A stretch of 64,000 nucleotides of DNA from Tubiluchus corallicola (taxonomy: Eukaryota > Priapulida > Priapulimorpha > Priapulimorphida > Tubiluchidae), in the NCBI GenBank assembly GCA_030141605.1, contig JAQGDQ010000025.1:102185-166184 (forward strand). The letters run 5' to 3'. The notes beneath the pieces are model-generated. The model did no database searches and was not told the DNA's origin. It was given only the letters and a program-made list of their open reading frames with translations. Made by a program: the position numbers and the translations under genes. Shown in pieces: positions 53,070 to 64,000 of the stretch. The stretch's first letter is position 1. Each line of letters opens with the position of its first letter.

Positions 53070-56000
53070 GTGGTTAGAGTTCCAGAAACTTTAAATGAGT
53101 TGCTGAATCTGGCCAGCAGAAAATTGGGGTTTGATGGCAAACAGATTTTTACTGCAAAAGGAGGACTGATAGATGATGTTGCACTAATTAGAGATGACGA
53201 ACTTCTACTCGTTTCTGAAGGAGAGATGTTTATATCTACCGGTAAGTTCTTAACCACTCAAAGGCTCACTGCCACACTTTTGAGAATCAGTAGACGACAT
53301 ATCTCTGATTAAGAAACCATGGTTTATTTACGAGAGTAAATCGCCTCCAAAAGAGGTATCGAATGCCTCTGGCGATGGTTGTGACATCACAACCACATCC
53401 AATGAGAAGATGTGTACAGTTAACCAATGAGAATACCTTGTATGTGTTTAAGAATTGCTTAGAAATGTTTTCCAATGGAGAGTAGAAGGAGAGGGGTTAC
53501 ATGGGCTACCATTTCAAAACAGGTCTAATTATGTTTTGTCATTTAGGATTCAGTTCAAAATCTACACAAACAGAGGTGACACCATTAGAAAAAAGCAGTA
53601 CAGGTGACTGGGTGACACTGAATGTCGGAGGAACATGCTTTACAACAACAAAGTAAGAATTTATCATTCAAGAAGTACATAAAAGGTAATCAGTCATTTG
53701 AGTCTTTTGCAACTTATAATGGCAAAACAGATTTGTGGTTGTATTGGGACAGGCTCATGGAATGCTTCAAAATTAATGTGTATTTCAATGTATTGACTTT
53801 CCTAGTCTTTTTTGTATATAGTTTGCACTGCAAGCTGATATGGCACTCATCTCTCTTCCAAAATCTCTGATTTGTTAGAAACTGTTCAAAACACTCCTTG
53901 AAATAAATTTTTCCAAATGAAAGCTATGTCAATGCTCCAATTTTTGTCTAATCTTCAACCGTTATTTAACCGTCACAAAAATTCTTGCAAAACGTTGTTC
54001 TTATCAACTCAAAATCCCAATGATAAAATCCACACTCTATTGCCAGATGCCCCATACTCACAGATATAGTACTCACCACCATCTGAAACACCCCTTATCT
54101 AGATGCAGAACAGAAAGATTCAAGAACAGTTTCATCTCATATGACTTCCAAAATTAAATTTTCACTCCTATTAATTTATCTCGTTCATGTATCTTATAAC
54201 AGTGTAATGAAGCTTGTCACTATATGTTCTACCTTGCTTATTCTTTTTAAAAAAATTATATTTCGTAATCTTACACTGTGCTGTAATCTAACAATGTAAT
54301 TCAACCTTTTGGTTGTAGTGATGATAAATAAGCTTGCTTATTATTATCATCTTGCACTTGATGGGAGTGCCTATAATTTATTATGTTGATGGGTGAATAG
54401 GATAGTAATGTAGCGGATGATCAAACAATCTTTTAAGATGAGATTTTGTCCTTTCCCATTTTCTTCTCCTGTTCCTGTCTGTTCCACTGCTCTTCTTTTA
54501 GGCTATCCTAAACATGCAGGACAGTCTCTTTAGCTAAATTTACTTGTCCATTTTAGAAGCACCTTGACAACGGCACATCCGCATTCCATGCTAGCTCGCA
54601 TGTTTGCCGGGAATAAGGATGCATCCCTCTGGGAGAGCCACGTTGATGCCAAAGGGGCGTACCTCATAGACCGAAGCCCAAGGTACTTCGAGCCAATACT
54701 CAACTACCTTCGTCACGAACAACTTGTTTTGGATAATGACGTTAATCCTTTGGGTAAGCTTGAATCAATTTATAAAGATTAGGGATGAGCATCAAATGTT
54801 CTAGTAGCTTGCATTCGATTCAAACCAGTTTTTAGTTCTAATTCAATGCAAACGAATTATTTTAGTTTGAATTAAACTTATAATTATAGATTCAAATAAT
54901 TCAACATACTATCAGCACAATTTACCTGCAATTTCCATACATAATTTTTGAACAAATTATTAGTGGTTTGAAAATTTATTTGAAGATCTTTAAAAGAGAA
55001 TTCTGTGTGCATTTGAAAACTGCGAAATTTGGTTTGGTTGAAGTTTAAAAGTTGCAAATTCGGTTTAATTCAAATTTGCTTTCTAGTAGAGAATGCTCAC
55101 CCCTTGCAAATACTAAATGTATTGTATTCAAAAACAGACACTAAAGTTTGCATAAATGTTGTTTGCGAAATGGTTGGTATTGACAATAACGTGTGACAAA
55201 ACGGTGGTTGACAATAACGTGCACAAAAACTTCACAATTTATCATACATAAACCATCCGCCTTTTCTGTGCCCGTTGTACCCAATTCACTTGTGAGCTAC
55301 GATGCACCAGCTATTTATATTTAGTTTGAACACATGCATACTTTAATAAACTTGCAATCAAATATCGTAATGACACCCCTTCATAATGCCAACACAGCTC
55401 AATCACGGGCATAGGTTCTAAAGTATGGGGGAGCTAGCACATAAAAAATGGGCCGTGACACGTGCCAAACAATTTTTAACGCATTAATTATTCATTTAAA
55501 TTTTGCATCTAAAATCAAAACACGAGGACGACACAGTTTTAAAGGAAGTACATAATTGTTATTTTGTATTAAAAATTAAAACACAATAAAGTTTTACAGT
55601 AAGCTGTTAAATCTCAAAACATGATAAAAATATGTATTTAATTATTTTAATTTTAAACGTAAAATGAAAACAAAATGAAGCATTATAAAAAAATGTATCA
55701 TGATTTATGAAACAACAACCAGACTTCCCAACTCTCACGCATGCATTAGGCGTGTGTCACATGCATGAGTCTTTCACACGTGCACACGCGTGTAATTTCA
55801 GTTCTCACGCATTCCACAACACAGGCAAATTGCAAATCACATGGCTTGAATGGCTTCCTCTGCCACCAGTACCAAGCACAACACAATTGGTAGTGGAATG
55901 ACAAACGTAGCATTCATGAATCTAACAATATATAATACACTAAAGGGTGTTACACTTGTTGAAAATTAAACACTTTTGGGTGCCATTGAGTTTTTTCATG

Positions 56001-59000
56001 TGTACAAAAGAACATTTTTATATATAAAGTATGGTCTAATAACAGCATAAGAAAGCTCACTGGTACCCAAATTTTTTTTTGCCTCAATTTTTTGATACCA
56101 CAAAATTGCAAAAATTTCTGGGATATAATTAAACCCCCCTCCCCAACCCCTGCCAGGGAGCCAGGGACGAGACAAGCCCCAGGCTTTCAGTTTCACACTC
56201 ATTTTTACTTCAAATGGTAGCTCTGAACTACAGCAGTTCTTTCATCTAGGCTTCAATCTAGTAGTCTATAATCAACCTCAGTAGCCAACTCTCTTTCAAT
56301 GGAGAGCAAAGTTAACTCAGACAATCTATCCTCACCCATTGTAAAATGAAGGCAGGTCTTTATCTGTTTCAGCAGATTAAAGAATCGTTCAGCAACTACA
56401 CAAGTGAAATAAAAAATATTATTGAAAAAACTGTTAGGTTGCTCCCTTTGCCCCATTAGCTACGCCGCTGAGCTTAATGCCCAAATTTTTGGCAAAACAA
56501 ATTGTCTATAAACGTGTATTTTGTTAGAAATGTATGTACTAATGCACCTTAATGTATGTATTAATGCCAAACTTGCTTAATACCAACCTTTTTTACAGTC
56601 CCAAAGAGGGATGACTTTATTTTTTCGTTTGCCATTTTCTAGTCTTATATTGCTACATCAGTCTTTGTATACCCAAAGTTTTGGAAAATATGCTATACTA
56701 TAATAAATCATTCATGAAACTGACCCAGACTGCAGTCATCCTAGAGCCTGGTCCAGTTCTTGTAAGTAATCTCTGTCATCAACATTGTACAGTAAGTAGG
56801 CCTACTTAACCCTAAGCAGCTGAATGTCTAGGTCGAGAGAAAGTGAACATAACTTTAGAGCCTTTGCACTGACTTCATGATCTGTGTATTCCATCCATAG
56901 TTTATACAGTCAAAATTCTTTATACCACCTCCTTTGTAACTGCAGAAAGTTGATGTTAAGCTCATTTGGTATTATCTGTGACAGCTCAATGAAGCCAGTT
57001 CTATTACATTAATTTTAGGAGTGCTAGAAGAAGCCAGGTTTTTTGGCTTACAAGTTCTGGTGGCCAAACTTGAAGCTTTGGTTGATGTGAGTAGATTATT
57101 TTTGTATTATGCATGGTAATAATTTACAGCAAGTCTACTCTAAGTGCTGTGGACCCCGACGCCTCTTGTAATAATGATAAACGACAAGTTATATCATAGC
57201 TTGTATGAAATTTTGCTGATTTTTTTTATACCAAGTGTCTCACACCACAATGCTGTATGTTGGTCTTCGTTTTTTTTGAACGTGGGCAAAATTCTAATGG
57301 TTCCTTGTGTTGGATTATTGCAGCAGTATTGACATTTTTGTTAGCTATGCTTGCCAGCAAGTTAGACGTTTCCAAGCTGACGTTTGATATGAGAAACGTT
57401 TTGGTAATCATTTCTTGCCACTGCCTCTATAGTTATTTCCAATTAAAATGTTGAACACTCGTAACATAATTTCTCTACATCAAAATGCACGTAAACATAA
57501 GTATGTTTATACCTATCCCATCAGTAAGATAATTCAGCATGCTGCAAGAACAAAGTCTTAGCAATATGTTCAGATGGTTATACAGTAAATGCACCCCTTC
57601 AATGAGATAAATAGAGACACATCAGATAAAACTGCCTAGCAGTAGATTTGCAAAACTCTGCATACAAATTATAGCTAAATTGTGGTGATGGCACGATGTT
57701 AAAATTGAATCTTCCAATGCTCACCCCTACCTCTCACCAGATCACTTAATGTTGCTTGAATTCAGAAAAGATACATTACATTATTTCAGGAAACAAAGTG
57801 TGATCAGAATAAAATGCCCCTATGCAGACGTGATGTAGTGGAAGCACTAATCAGGACTCCATCCCATTGTGAACTGCGCTTTCAGGTACGTACACTGGCT
57901 GCCCAAAATCATTCTGTCTTGTAAATGAAAAATTCTTTGAAAACGTAGATAGAAATAAAGATGACTTGATTAGAAGAACTTTTTAATTCAGAAAATCATC
58001 AATTAGATCAGTGCTGTTATGGAAAACACATTAAGACCAGAGTATTTTCACTTTCACGTATTTGTTAACAAGTATAAAAATTTTTACAACCCGTTAGCAT
58101 CCCTCTGACATCTCACCAATTGACATCCATTGCTTTGGTAAATGAGATGAAAATTTTTGTTTCATTACGTGTAACCAAAAACCAGTTACAGATAATGAAC
58201 AGGAGATCAGCTTTTTTTTACAACCTTGTGGCTTATTCTGGAGTTTCAAAAATTGAATGGCTTGTTGAATCTGATAGCTGCATAAAATTGTTTATCACTT
58301 TTTATGTTGGACTACAAGGACAATAGTGCTTAATTTCTATTTCAAAAAGAAAATCACGGTTTTTAGTAGGATATGTATTCACACTAAAGACAAATACATT
58401 ACAGACCTGCAAACAATGTTGTAAAAATAAGTGTGAAACCATGAGTAGAAAACCAAAGAGTCATCTAGTCCCTGGCAGGAGTCCAGGGGGCAAATTGTCC
58501 CAGAAAATTTTGCATTTTTGGATACCAAAATCAGATTATGAAAAAGTTAAAAGCAAAATACTGTAAAGAAATTAAGGTAATGTTTTGGTACTACTTAGCT
58601 TTCTTATGCTGTTATTGCAGTTCAAAGTGCTTTGTACACGTATAAATAATAATAATGTTCTTCTGTACACACGGAAAGCTTTATAGCACCCAAAAGGGTT
58701 TAACTTTCAATAATTATAACTTTAAATGTACATCGTTAGATTCATGAATGCTACTATATTATCGAGAGTAATACTACTAATTGTGTTTTGGTGGTACTGG
58801 TGGCAAAGGAAAGCAGGTAATTTTCAAAACTGCGTGAAGTTGCAAAATGAATGTGTGAGATTTAAAATGCATGTGATACATGACTAATGCATGAGAGTTG
58901 GCAGGTCTGATACTAGCATTTTAAATGAGACCGCTTGGCTTACAATTATTATCCACCGAAGTACATAATCATTTGTGAAATCGTCAACTAAGTTTTTTGC

Positions 59001-62000
59001 TTGCTTGTAGGGAGTAAATCTGAGTGGAGCCGATCTTTCAAAACTCGATTTGAGGTTTATCAATTTTAAGTATGCAGTTTTGCAAAACACGATACTGACT
59101 CAGGCAAATCTGTCGTGTTGCTTGATGGAGCGTGCCGACCTAAGTGGAGCCAAACTTGATGTATGTATTTCAATCACTACATCTGAGCGTAAAGTGCTTA
59201 CATTAGCTATACTTCATGGCTTCTCTGATGTAGTCCTTAACTATAGATATGTAGTCTTTATCATTAGATGATAAAACAGACAAACAATTTAAGCAGTTAA
59301 TTTCGTTTATCTTATTTTGGTCTTTTTAAGCAAACAGTAACTTCAATACACGTAATTAACCCTTTCACTACGGAAAGCAGCACAATGCCGCCTATGTTTT
59401 TCTTGTAAGGGACGGAAGGCGGCAGCCTGCCGCCCGAGCCCAGCACTACAATTACTCAGGTCTGTTTATTTCACTGCTATGGACATGCAAAAACATTGTA
59501 GAAAAGTTTAACAGCAGTAGGACTGTTATTGCTTCGCAACAAGTAACACTAATCAGCCTGTCAGCATCTGAAACCAGGTGCATTCCATAATGCTGTACTA
59601 TAGAGTATGTTCTCATGCAAAATTGCTTGTTGATAGTTGGTGAAACGTTTATTCACTTGTTCGGCGCTCTTATAAAATAATTGCGTATTATGGATTAGTA
59701 ATATGACTTTTGTGTAAATCGTCCTCTAAATATAAGCATGTGCTTATTTGTGTGGGTGTGCGCATGCATGCATGCAACTGTGCATGTGTATAAATAAAAC
59801 TAATATTCAATATTAGTGTTTAATAACAAATGGCTATTTGTTTATTTGCAAGATTCTATTTTAGTAACACACAACAAGAAGTTAATGTCAAATGCGCAAA
59901 AGCCAATGCCGCCCTGTTAAAAAGCAACTACGTAGTGAGAGTTAACAAAGTTGACAATTTTTTACGATGCTGAATGTGAAAGTCGACCACGACGAAATGT
60001 TTTTATAAATTTAAGTTTAATTAAGTTCATTCTAATTGAGGCCATTCTAAAAGTAAAAGTTCACTTTGGCCTTAAAACAATTTGGAACTGAAGCTTATTA
60101 TAACTTTTAGAGTAATTCACACTGCATATGGAAAAGTAAAGAGAAAATTTTATTGTGAAAATAAAACGTGAAAAAATGATAATATTTACATAGCTGTGTC
60201 AGACACAGATCCACCATTCTTTCAAAAAAGTTGCAAACAACATGTTAGTGATTTTCACTAATGCTAAAACTATTTCAGGGTGCCAACCTTTTGGGTGTGA
60301 AGATGCTTTGTGCAAATTTAGAAGGTGCTTCATTAAAAGGATGCAATTTTGAAGATCCGGCCGGAAGCAGAGCGAACATGGAAGGTACAGTTTCTCATTG
60401 TTACAGCAGGCCATGAGCAAGAAAAGGCTTTGCCACAGTGTAGAAAAACCTGTGGCAAACTTTTCGCATACCACCCTAATCAATCACGAAACGTAATCTA
60501 AACATACATTTTAGATTAGTGTAGTTTGTTATTTACAAACTAATTTAAACAAAAAAAACAACAGCATTGGTTTCTGCTTTTTGCTTGCTAGGCGACATGA
60601 ATCACTTTCTTTTCTTGGTGAAACAACTTGCATGCCCGATGCCTTATTAGGACTGTAAACAAAAAAACTAAGGTGGCCAACCGAATTTCAATCTAAAAGC
60701 TTTGATCAGGCTATCCTTCAGCAAAATTACTTCCCTTAATCACAAGTGAAAGTTATGTTCGTGATGGTATGATGACACGTGTCGATAATTATCATATCGA
60801 CATTATGCTAGGAATATCGTTATCGTATCGAGTTTAGCATGTATCGTTGCTTATCATGTACCTTTATAAAATCGCGTCACTTTTCTATTTATTTACAACA
60901 ATTATGCAAAAAAGTAGATAAAAAATTATTTAAATTATAAGCTTGTCAGCTGCCGTATCAGTTTCTTGTACTTTCGCCTGGCAATAATGGCTATTTACAG
61001 TCTGAATCATACTGACGATGTATACAGGCCTCTTTATACATTTAGTGTCATTTTCCAGAACATGTGTAGCCGGCATACATAAATATTTTTATCGCAATAA
61101 TATGTTTACCTGTTGTTGCTTGCTTCTTTACGAATCACTATTACAAACAAATTTGTGTTTCATAACTAGCAGTCATTTAAGTATAAGCGCTGAACAATTT
61201 TAATTTCTGATATCGTATTGTATCATCTAAAACAGTTTATCGTTATCGTATCGTTGGAAAAAAGTATTGTATCTTATCGTGTCGCCAAATTGGTATCATT
61301 TCGCATCTCTATGAACTATGATTTTCGAAACTGAATTTTACAGAAAGCAAACATGTAAAAACATAAATGAAAGCACATTTCTTACAGTGAATCCTGATTA
61401 CAAACTAAAATTAGGCTGATTTCACTTTTAGCTTAAAATTGATCAGAACCTAAGCACAGCTAGTCTGTTGCAGGTTGAGTTTTGCATTTTTAAGCAATAT
61501 GTTAGACTTAGAACATTAAAATGGATTTTAAAATGCATACTGCTTTCCTGGTGAAGTTTTTTATCCACAATTTCCAAAAAATGCTTCATCAGAGAGTTTA
61601 CTTATCCAATTGATGCATTAATTATAAGATCAGAGCTGCATGCGTGTCTGACACACACGTGTTCATGCTTTTGTAAATTTTACTTTTTTGATAACGTTGG
61701 TACAAGCTTTTAAAATATACAAAGAATGTTAGATTTTGTAAATGTTACTTATTTCCGCAAAATGGTGCAAAAAATATTATCATTTGATTAATGTGGATGT
61801 AAAAACAATTCCTATGTTCACATTTATTTTTGTAGCAAAGTTCTGAGCTTTTCAGTTAGTTACATGCATACTCACTGAAAGTATCACTTCACTCCTTGAG
61901 CTAGTTTGTCTTGGAATGACAGACACCCCAGTGTATTCATTTATACAAGTTTCTTTCTTTTAAAGGAAAATCTGACGACCCAATGTTAAACTATGGGTTA

Positions 62001-62617
62001 AAACAATCTACTCTATAAAGTATTGGAACACATTCTTTTTTCAACAATTACTGACATGAAAGAATCATTTACTGCAGAATGATAATTTCACATTTGCGCG
62101 GCTAATTCTTCGCTGTATCTGCATCTTGGAAGCATGCTGCACAAAAAACAGGTGATTGTGACGTAGTGCACATGTTCAAGAGCTTTTGCGCGAGTGCAAT
62201 GGTAAACTTGAAATTTGAGGTCAAAGTTTACCGAGTAGCACCACTTCAATTTTTGCTTTTTCAAATAAGTGCAAAACACCCGTAAAATGTTTGTGCGGTT
62301 GAAAATGTTCAGTTGTGATGTCACCAGCAGTAACCCATTGTGTAATGAACAGAAGTGCTTTGGCACTAATATTGGTGTTAAAATACATACCTTTTACTAT
62401 ATTTCAAAATGGGGTGTGATATGAAAAATCATGCATCCTGTTTTCCTTTAACAAATTCATTTTTCAATTTGTTGTGTTTTTAGGTGTAAATATGAAAGGT
62501 GTGCAGATGGAGGGTAGTCAAATGGTTGGAGTAAACTTGCGAGTGGCAAATCTGCGGAACTCCAATCTTCAGAACTGTGACCTGCGCGGTGCCGTATTAG
62601 CAGGTGCCGACTTAGAG
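53070..62617 (+). CDS. KCTD9: KCTD9: BTB/POZ adaptor with pentapeptide repeats, lacking first and last exons
   Basis: Eight plus-strand exons join in phase to 343 codons: 53070-53241, 53547-53652, 54557-54753, 57019-57086, 57790-57885, 59011-59160, 60279-60384, 62484-62617. Domains in order: a KHA-like segment (VPETLNELLNLASRKLG, GGLIDDVALIRDDELL), a BTB/T1 domain (DWVTLNVGGTCFTTTKSTL, LIDRSPRYFEPILNYLRH, GVLEEARFFGL), then pentapeptide repeats (GVNLSGADLSKLDLR, GANLLGVKMLCANLEGASL, GVQMEGSQMVGVNLRVANL). Vertebrate KCTD9 (about 389 residues) acts as a CUL3-type substrate adaptor candidate. The N-terminal exon (equivalent to MRRVTLFLNG in human) is not found. The model ends ...GAVLAGADLE at a good donor in phase 0; the expected final exon is not on this strand but is found inverted at 63855-63971. 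Reading through the donor would add seven residues and stop at 62641. Confidence 0.95.
54090..54330 (+). pseudogene. LINE 3'-end relic in a KCTD9 intron
   Basis: One frame reads SRCRTERFKNSFISYDFQN, similar to the RTxRFKNSFIP ending of L2/CR1-like elements, followed by about 150 bases and the tail gatgataaataagcttgcttattattatc. It is broken and short. Confidence 0.4.
54781..55104. mobile_element. 324-bp MITE in a KCTD9 intron
   Basis: AGGGATGAGCAT at the left is matched by the reverse complement of atgctcacccct at the right. The interior is made of attcaaatt-type words and matches 43012-43404. AGGG(A/G)TGAGCA ends resemble hAT termini, but no 8-bp target duplication is evident. It begins 28 bases after KCTD9 exon 54557-54753. 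Confidence 0.6.
55717..56172 (+). mobile_element. Dispersed DNA-transposon copy, plus orientation
   Basis: It starts CAGACTTCCCAACTCTCACGC, with TCACGCAT-rich words typical of some hAT ends. It matches the reverse complement of 58464-58912 over its whole length, including gccaccagtacca, cattcatgaatctaac and the ccaggga terminus. Confidence 0.6.
56253..56403 (-). pseudogene. hAT-type transposase C-terminal fragment
   Basis: The minus strand reads VAERFFNLLKQIKTCLHFTMG followed by LSELTLLSIERELATEVDY, the hAT dimerisation tail. It is open but only about 50 codons long, with nothing upstream, so it is a fragment. It lies in a KCTD9 intron. Confidence 0.75.
58464..58912 (-). mobile_element. Dispersed DNA-transposon copy, minus orientation
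   Basis: Inverted partner of 55717-56172, about 2.3 kb away, with KCTD9 exons 57019-57086 and 57790-57885 between them. It ends 98 bases upstream of exon 59011-59160. Confidence 0.6.
59356..59945. mobile_element. piggyBac-like MITE in a KCTD9 intron
   Basis: TTAACCCTTTCACTACGGAAAG at the left is matched by the reverse complement of ctacgtagtgagagttaa at the right, and both carry gccgcc/ggcggc words just inside. TTAA flanks with a CCC start fit piggyBac. The body (590 bases) has no transposase frame. Confidence 0.65.
60752..61320. mobile_element. Possible MITE rich in tatcg words
   Basis: The edges (gatggtatgatgacacgtgtcgataa at the left, ttatcgtgtcgccaaattggtatcatttcgcatctct at the right) form imperfect inverted repeats. 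Inside, atcgttatcgtatcg recurs near both ends. Limits are approximate. Confidence 0.45.
61960..62451. mobile_element. TTAA-flanked MITE, copy 2
   Basis: It begins TTAAAGGAAAATCTGACGACC and ends ...cctgttttcctttaa, and shares its interior with copy 1 at 38358-38761. Its right end is only 32 bases upstream of KCTD9 exon 62484-62617, so it supplies or displaces the branch-point region of that splice site. Confidence 0.7.
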
Positions 62618-62964
62618 GTAAGATACTTGACTTATGTATAATCGCATATTCTGAATGCAAATCATTTGATTTGAAGGTTAATATAATCTGGGCAAACACA
62701 CAGCTGATGGTAAATAAACACTTTTAAATATGAATGGACATTGCTGTTCAACAATGATTGTTTGGCATCATCTAAAAATTTAAATGTTCTGGAAGTTCAC
62801 TAAACACTTTGCTAAGAAGATCCGTATTTTTACACAATTTTATAAGAATGATCGGGAACCAAGCTATGCAGCTTTGCCAAGGAGTTTAGATCAAAGCTCA
62901 CTTACTGTTAGTGCACAACTGCTGCATTGCCTTAACAAGTGAAGATAAGCCATACTAGTACATT

Positions 62965-63340
62965 CAGGATCGTAAATTTTATTCATTCTGTGCCTGTTAC
63001 TTCATAGTCCATATTTGAGACTAGTTCGTTGTTGCAGAGGTTCTGTCATTCAGGAACGTAAATTTTATTCATTCTGTGCCTGTTACTTCATAGTCCATAT
63101 TTGAGACTAGTTGTTGTTTCAGAGGTCCTGTCATTCAGGACTATACACTTTATCTATTCTGTGCCTGTTACATCATCACAGTCCACATTTGAGACTAATC
63201 TATTTGTCAGTTGTTTCAGAGGTCCTGTCATTCAGGACCATAAATTTTATCTACTCTGTGCCTGTTATTTCACAGTCCATATTTGAGACTACTACTCTAC
63301 TTATCAGTTGTTTTGTTACAGAACCACAAATTTTGTTTAT
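62965..63340. repeat. Four tandem copies of an 85-97 bp unit
   Basis: Units begin cagga(t/a/c) at 62965, 63051, 63136 and 63233 and share attctgtgcctgttac, catatttgagacta and ggtcctgtcattcagga. The array lies between the last plus-strand KCTD9 exon and the inverted terminal exon, exactly where strand polarity switches. Confidence 0.85.
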
Positions 63341-63741
63341 TTTTACTTTACACCTATATGAAAAATGGTATCCATATTAGTACTGAAAGATATTTCAGTC
63401 TTTTAATGAACTATACACAAAAACTCTTCGTTGTTCTTGCTAAATTCTTGTCATCAGCAAGCACTGGTGTATCATGTTCGACTACTTAAATATACTAAGG
63501 CTGATGACTTTCATTATCGTAGGTCTGATGACTTTCATTGTCGCAGAGAAATTTTGCGGTATAACACGCCATGACCTATAGCAGAAATTTTTGCAGTAAG
63601 ATGCACAGTATGCAGTGTTGTAATGATTAATAACATCAACTTTATTTAACAATAATCACAACCTGACATGCACTTAAATTGCATTATAAAATTATTCAAT
63701 GCACAATTGAAAATGTTCGTTCTTGCCTATTGTCAATTAGG

Positions 63742-63747
63742 TTTATT
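63742..63747 (-). terminator. Polyadenylation signal for the inverted KCTD9 exon
   Basis: A minus-strand AATAAA lies 108 bases beyond the TGA of the inverted exon. A second is at about 63640. Both support a genuine minus-strand 3'UTR here. Confidence 0.5.
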
Positions 63748-63854
63748 TTACAAGTAATTTATCCATAACAATTACTACTTAAAAACATGAGCATGCATTG
63801 CTTCGTTGGGACCACACCCAAATTTGTTTTACACAACCTCAAATGAAATTGGCC

Positions 63855-63971
63855 TCACGACAAAGTCTGTGACATGTGTAGTGGAGTAACCATCAGTTCA
63901 AATGCAACTCCTATCAGATTTGCACCTCGTAAATTTGCTTCGTGAAGATCGGAGCCCGTGAGATCACAATT
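63855..63971 (-). CDS. KCTD9: KCTD9 C-terminal exon on the opposite strand
   Basis: The minus strand, after a strong acceptor (ttttttttcgtag), encodes 38 residues beginning NCDLTGSDLHEANLRGANL and ending TPLHMSQTLS, then TGA. This is the conserved final exon of KCTD9, whose vertebrate ending is TPLHMSQSVR. It starts in phase 0, exactly the phase in which the plus-strand KCTD9 model stops (…GADLE). An AATAAA follows 108 bases after the stop. It could be the last exon of a second, tail-to-tail KCTD9 gene extending beyond 64000, or the inverted last exon of the neighbouring gene. Confidence 0.88.
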   Translation of the reverse strand, partial: NCDLTGSDLHEANLRGANLIGVAFELMVTPLHMSQTLS

Positions 63972-64000
63972 CTACGAAAAAAAAACTAAGAATAGCAATG

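Noticed and set aside
52882-53094. 70-codon frame just before KCTD9
   Set aside because: It overlaps the real KCTD9 exon in another frame and shows no homology; treated as a shadow.
55240-55700. Possible extra KCTD9 exon between 54753 and 57019
   Set aside because: Exons 54557-54753 and 57019-57086 already join in phase at the conserved NPLGVLEEARFFG, leaving no gap to fill.

Overview
The window is AT-rich nuclear DNA from a multicellular animal. The genes are split by many GT-AG introns, and the proteins are typical metazoan orthologues (acetoacetyl-CoA synthetase, an SLC22 transporter, the mitoribosomal PPR protein PTCD3/mS39, KCTD9). Introns and spacers are full of short non-autonomous DNA transposons, decayed hAT and LINE pieces, SINE-like sequences and tandem arrays. 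An invertebrate is likely. I cannot fix the phylum; a tunicate or another lineage that uses spliced-leader trans-splicing is possible but unproven.

Layout: 1-1.8 kb holds a 128-bp tandem repeat and a dead hAT transposase tail. 1.82-3.85 kb (-) is an intronless, full-length AACS gene with an 817-bp Tigger/pogo-like MITE directly upstream. 8.62-17.07 kb (+) is a ten-exon SLC22-family carrier whose exons join to exactly 556 codons. 20.18-49.73 kb (-) is PTCD3, with 18 phase-consistent exons plus one candidate presequence exon. Its largest intron (22.8-32.7 kb) contains a second same-strand gene (24.88-30.45 kb) of five exons, predicted to make a 219-residue secreted cysteine-containing protein that I do not recognise. 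53.07-62.62 kb (+) is KCTD9 (KHA-like, BTB and pentapeptide repeats), complete except for its first and last exons.

The most striking point is at the right edge. The exon that should finish KCTD9 (38 residues and a stop, in matching phase) is present at 63.86-63.97 kb but on the opposite strand. This means either a tail-to-tail second KCTD9 copy, a local inversion of the last exon, or an assembly error.

The genes do not form a pathway. AACS is cytosolic ketone-body activation, SLC22 is plasma-membrane solute transport, PTCD3 belongs to the mitochondrial ribosome small subunit, and KCTD9 is a BTB adaptor. PTCD3 and KCTD9 are head-to-head, with both 5' ends expected between 49.7 and 53.1 kb.
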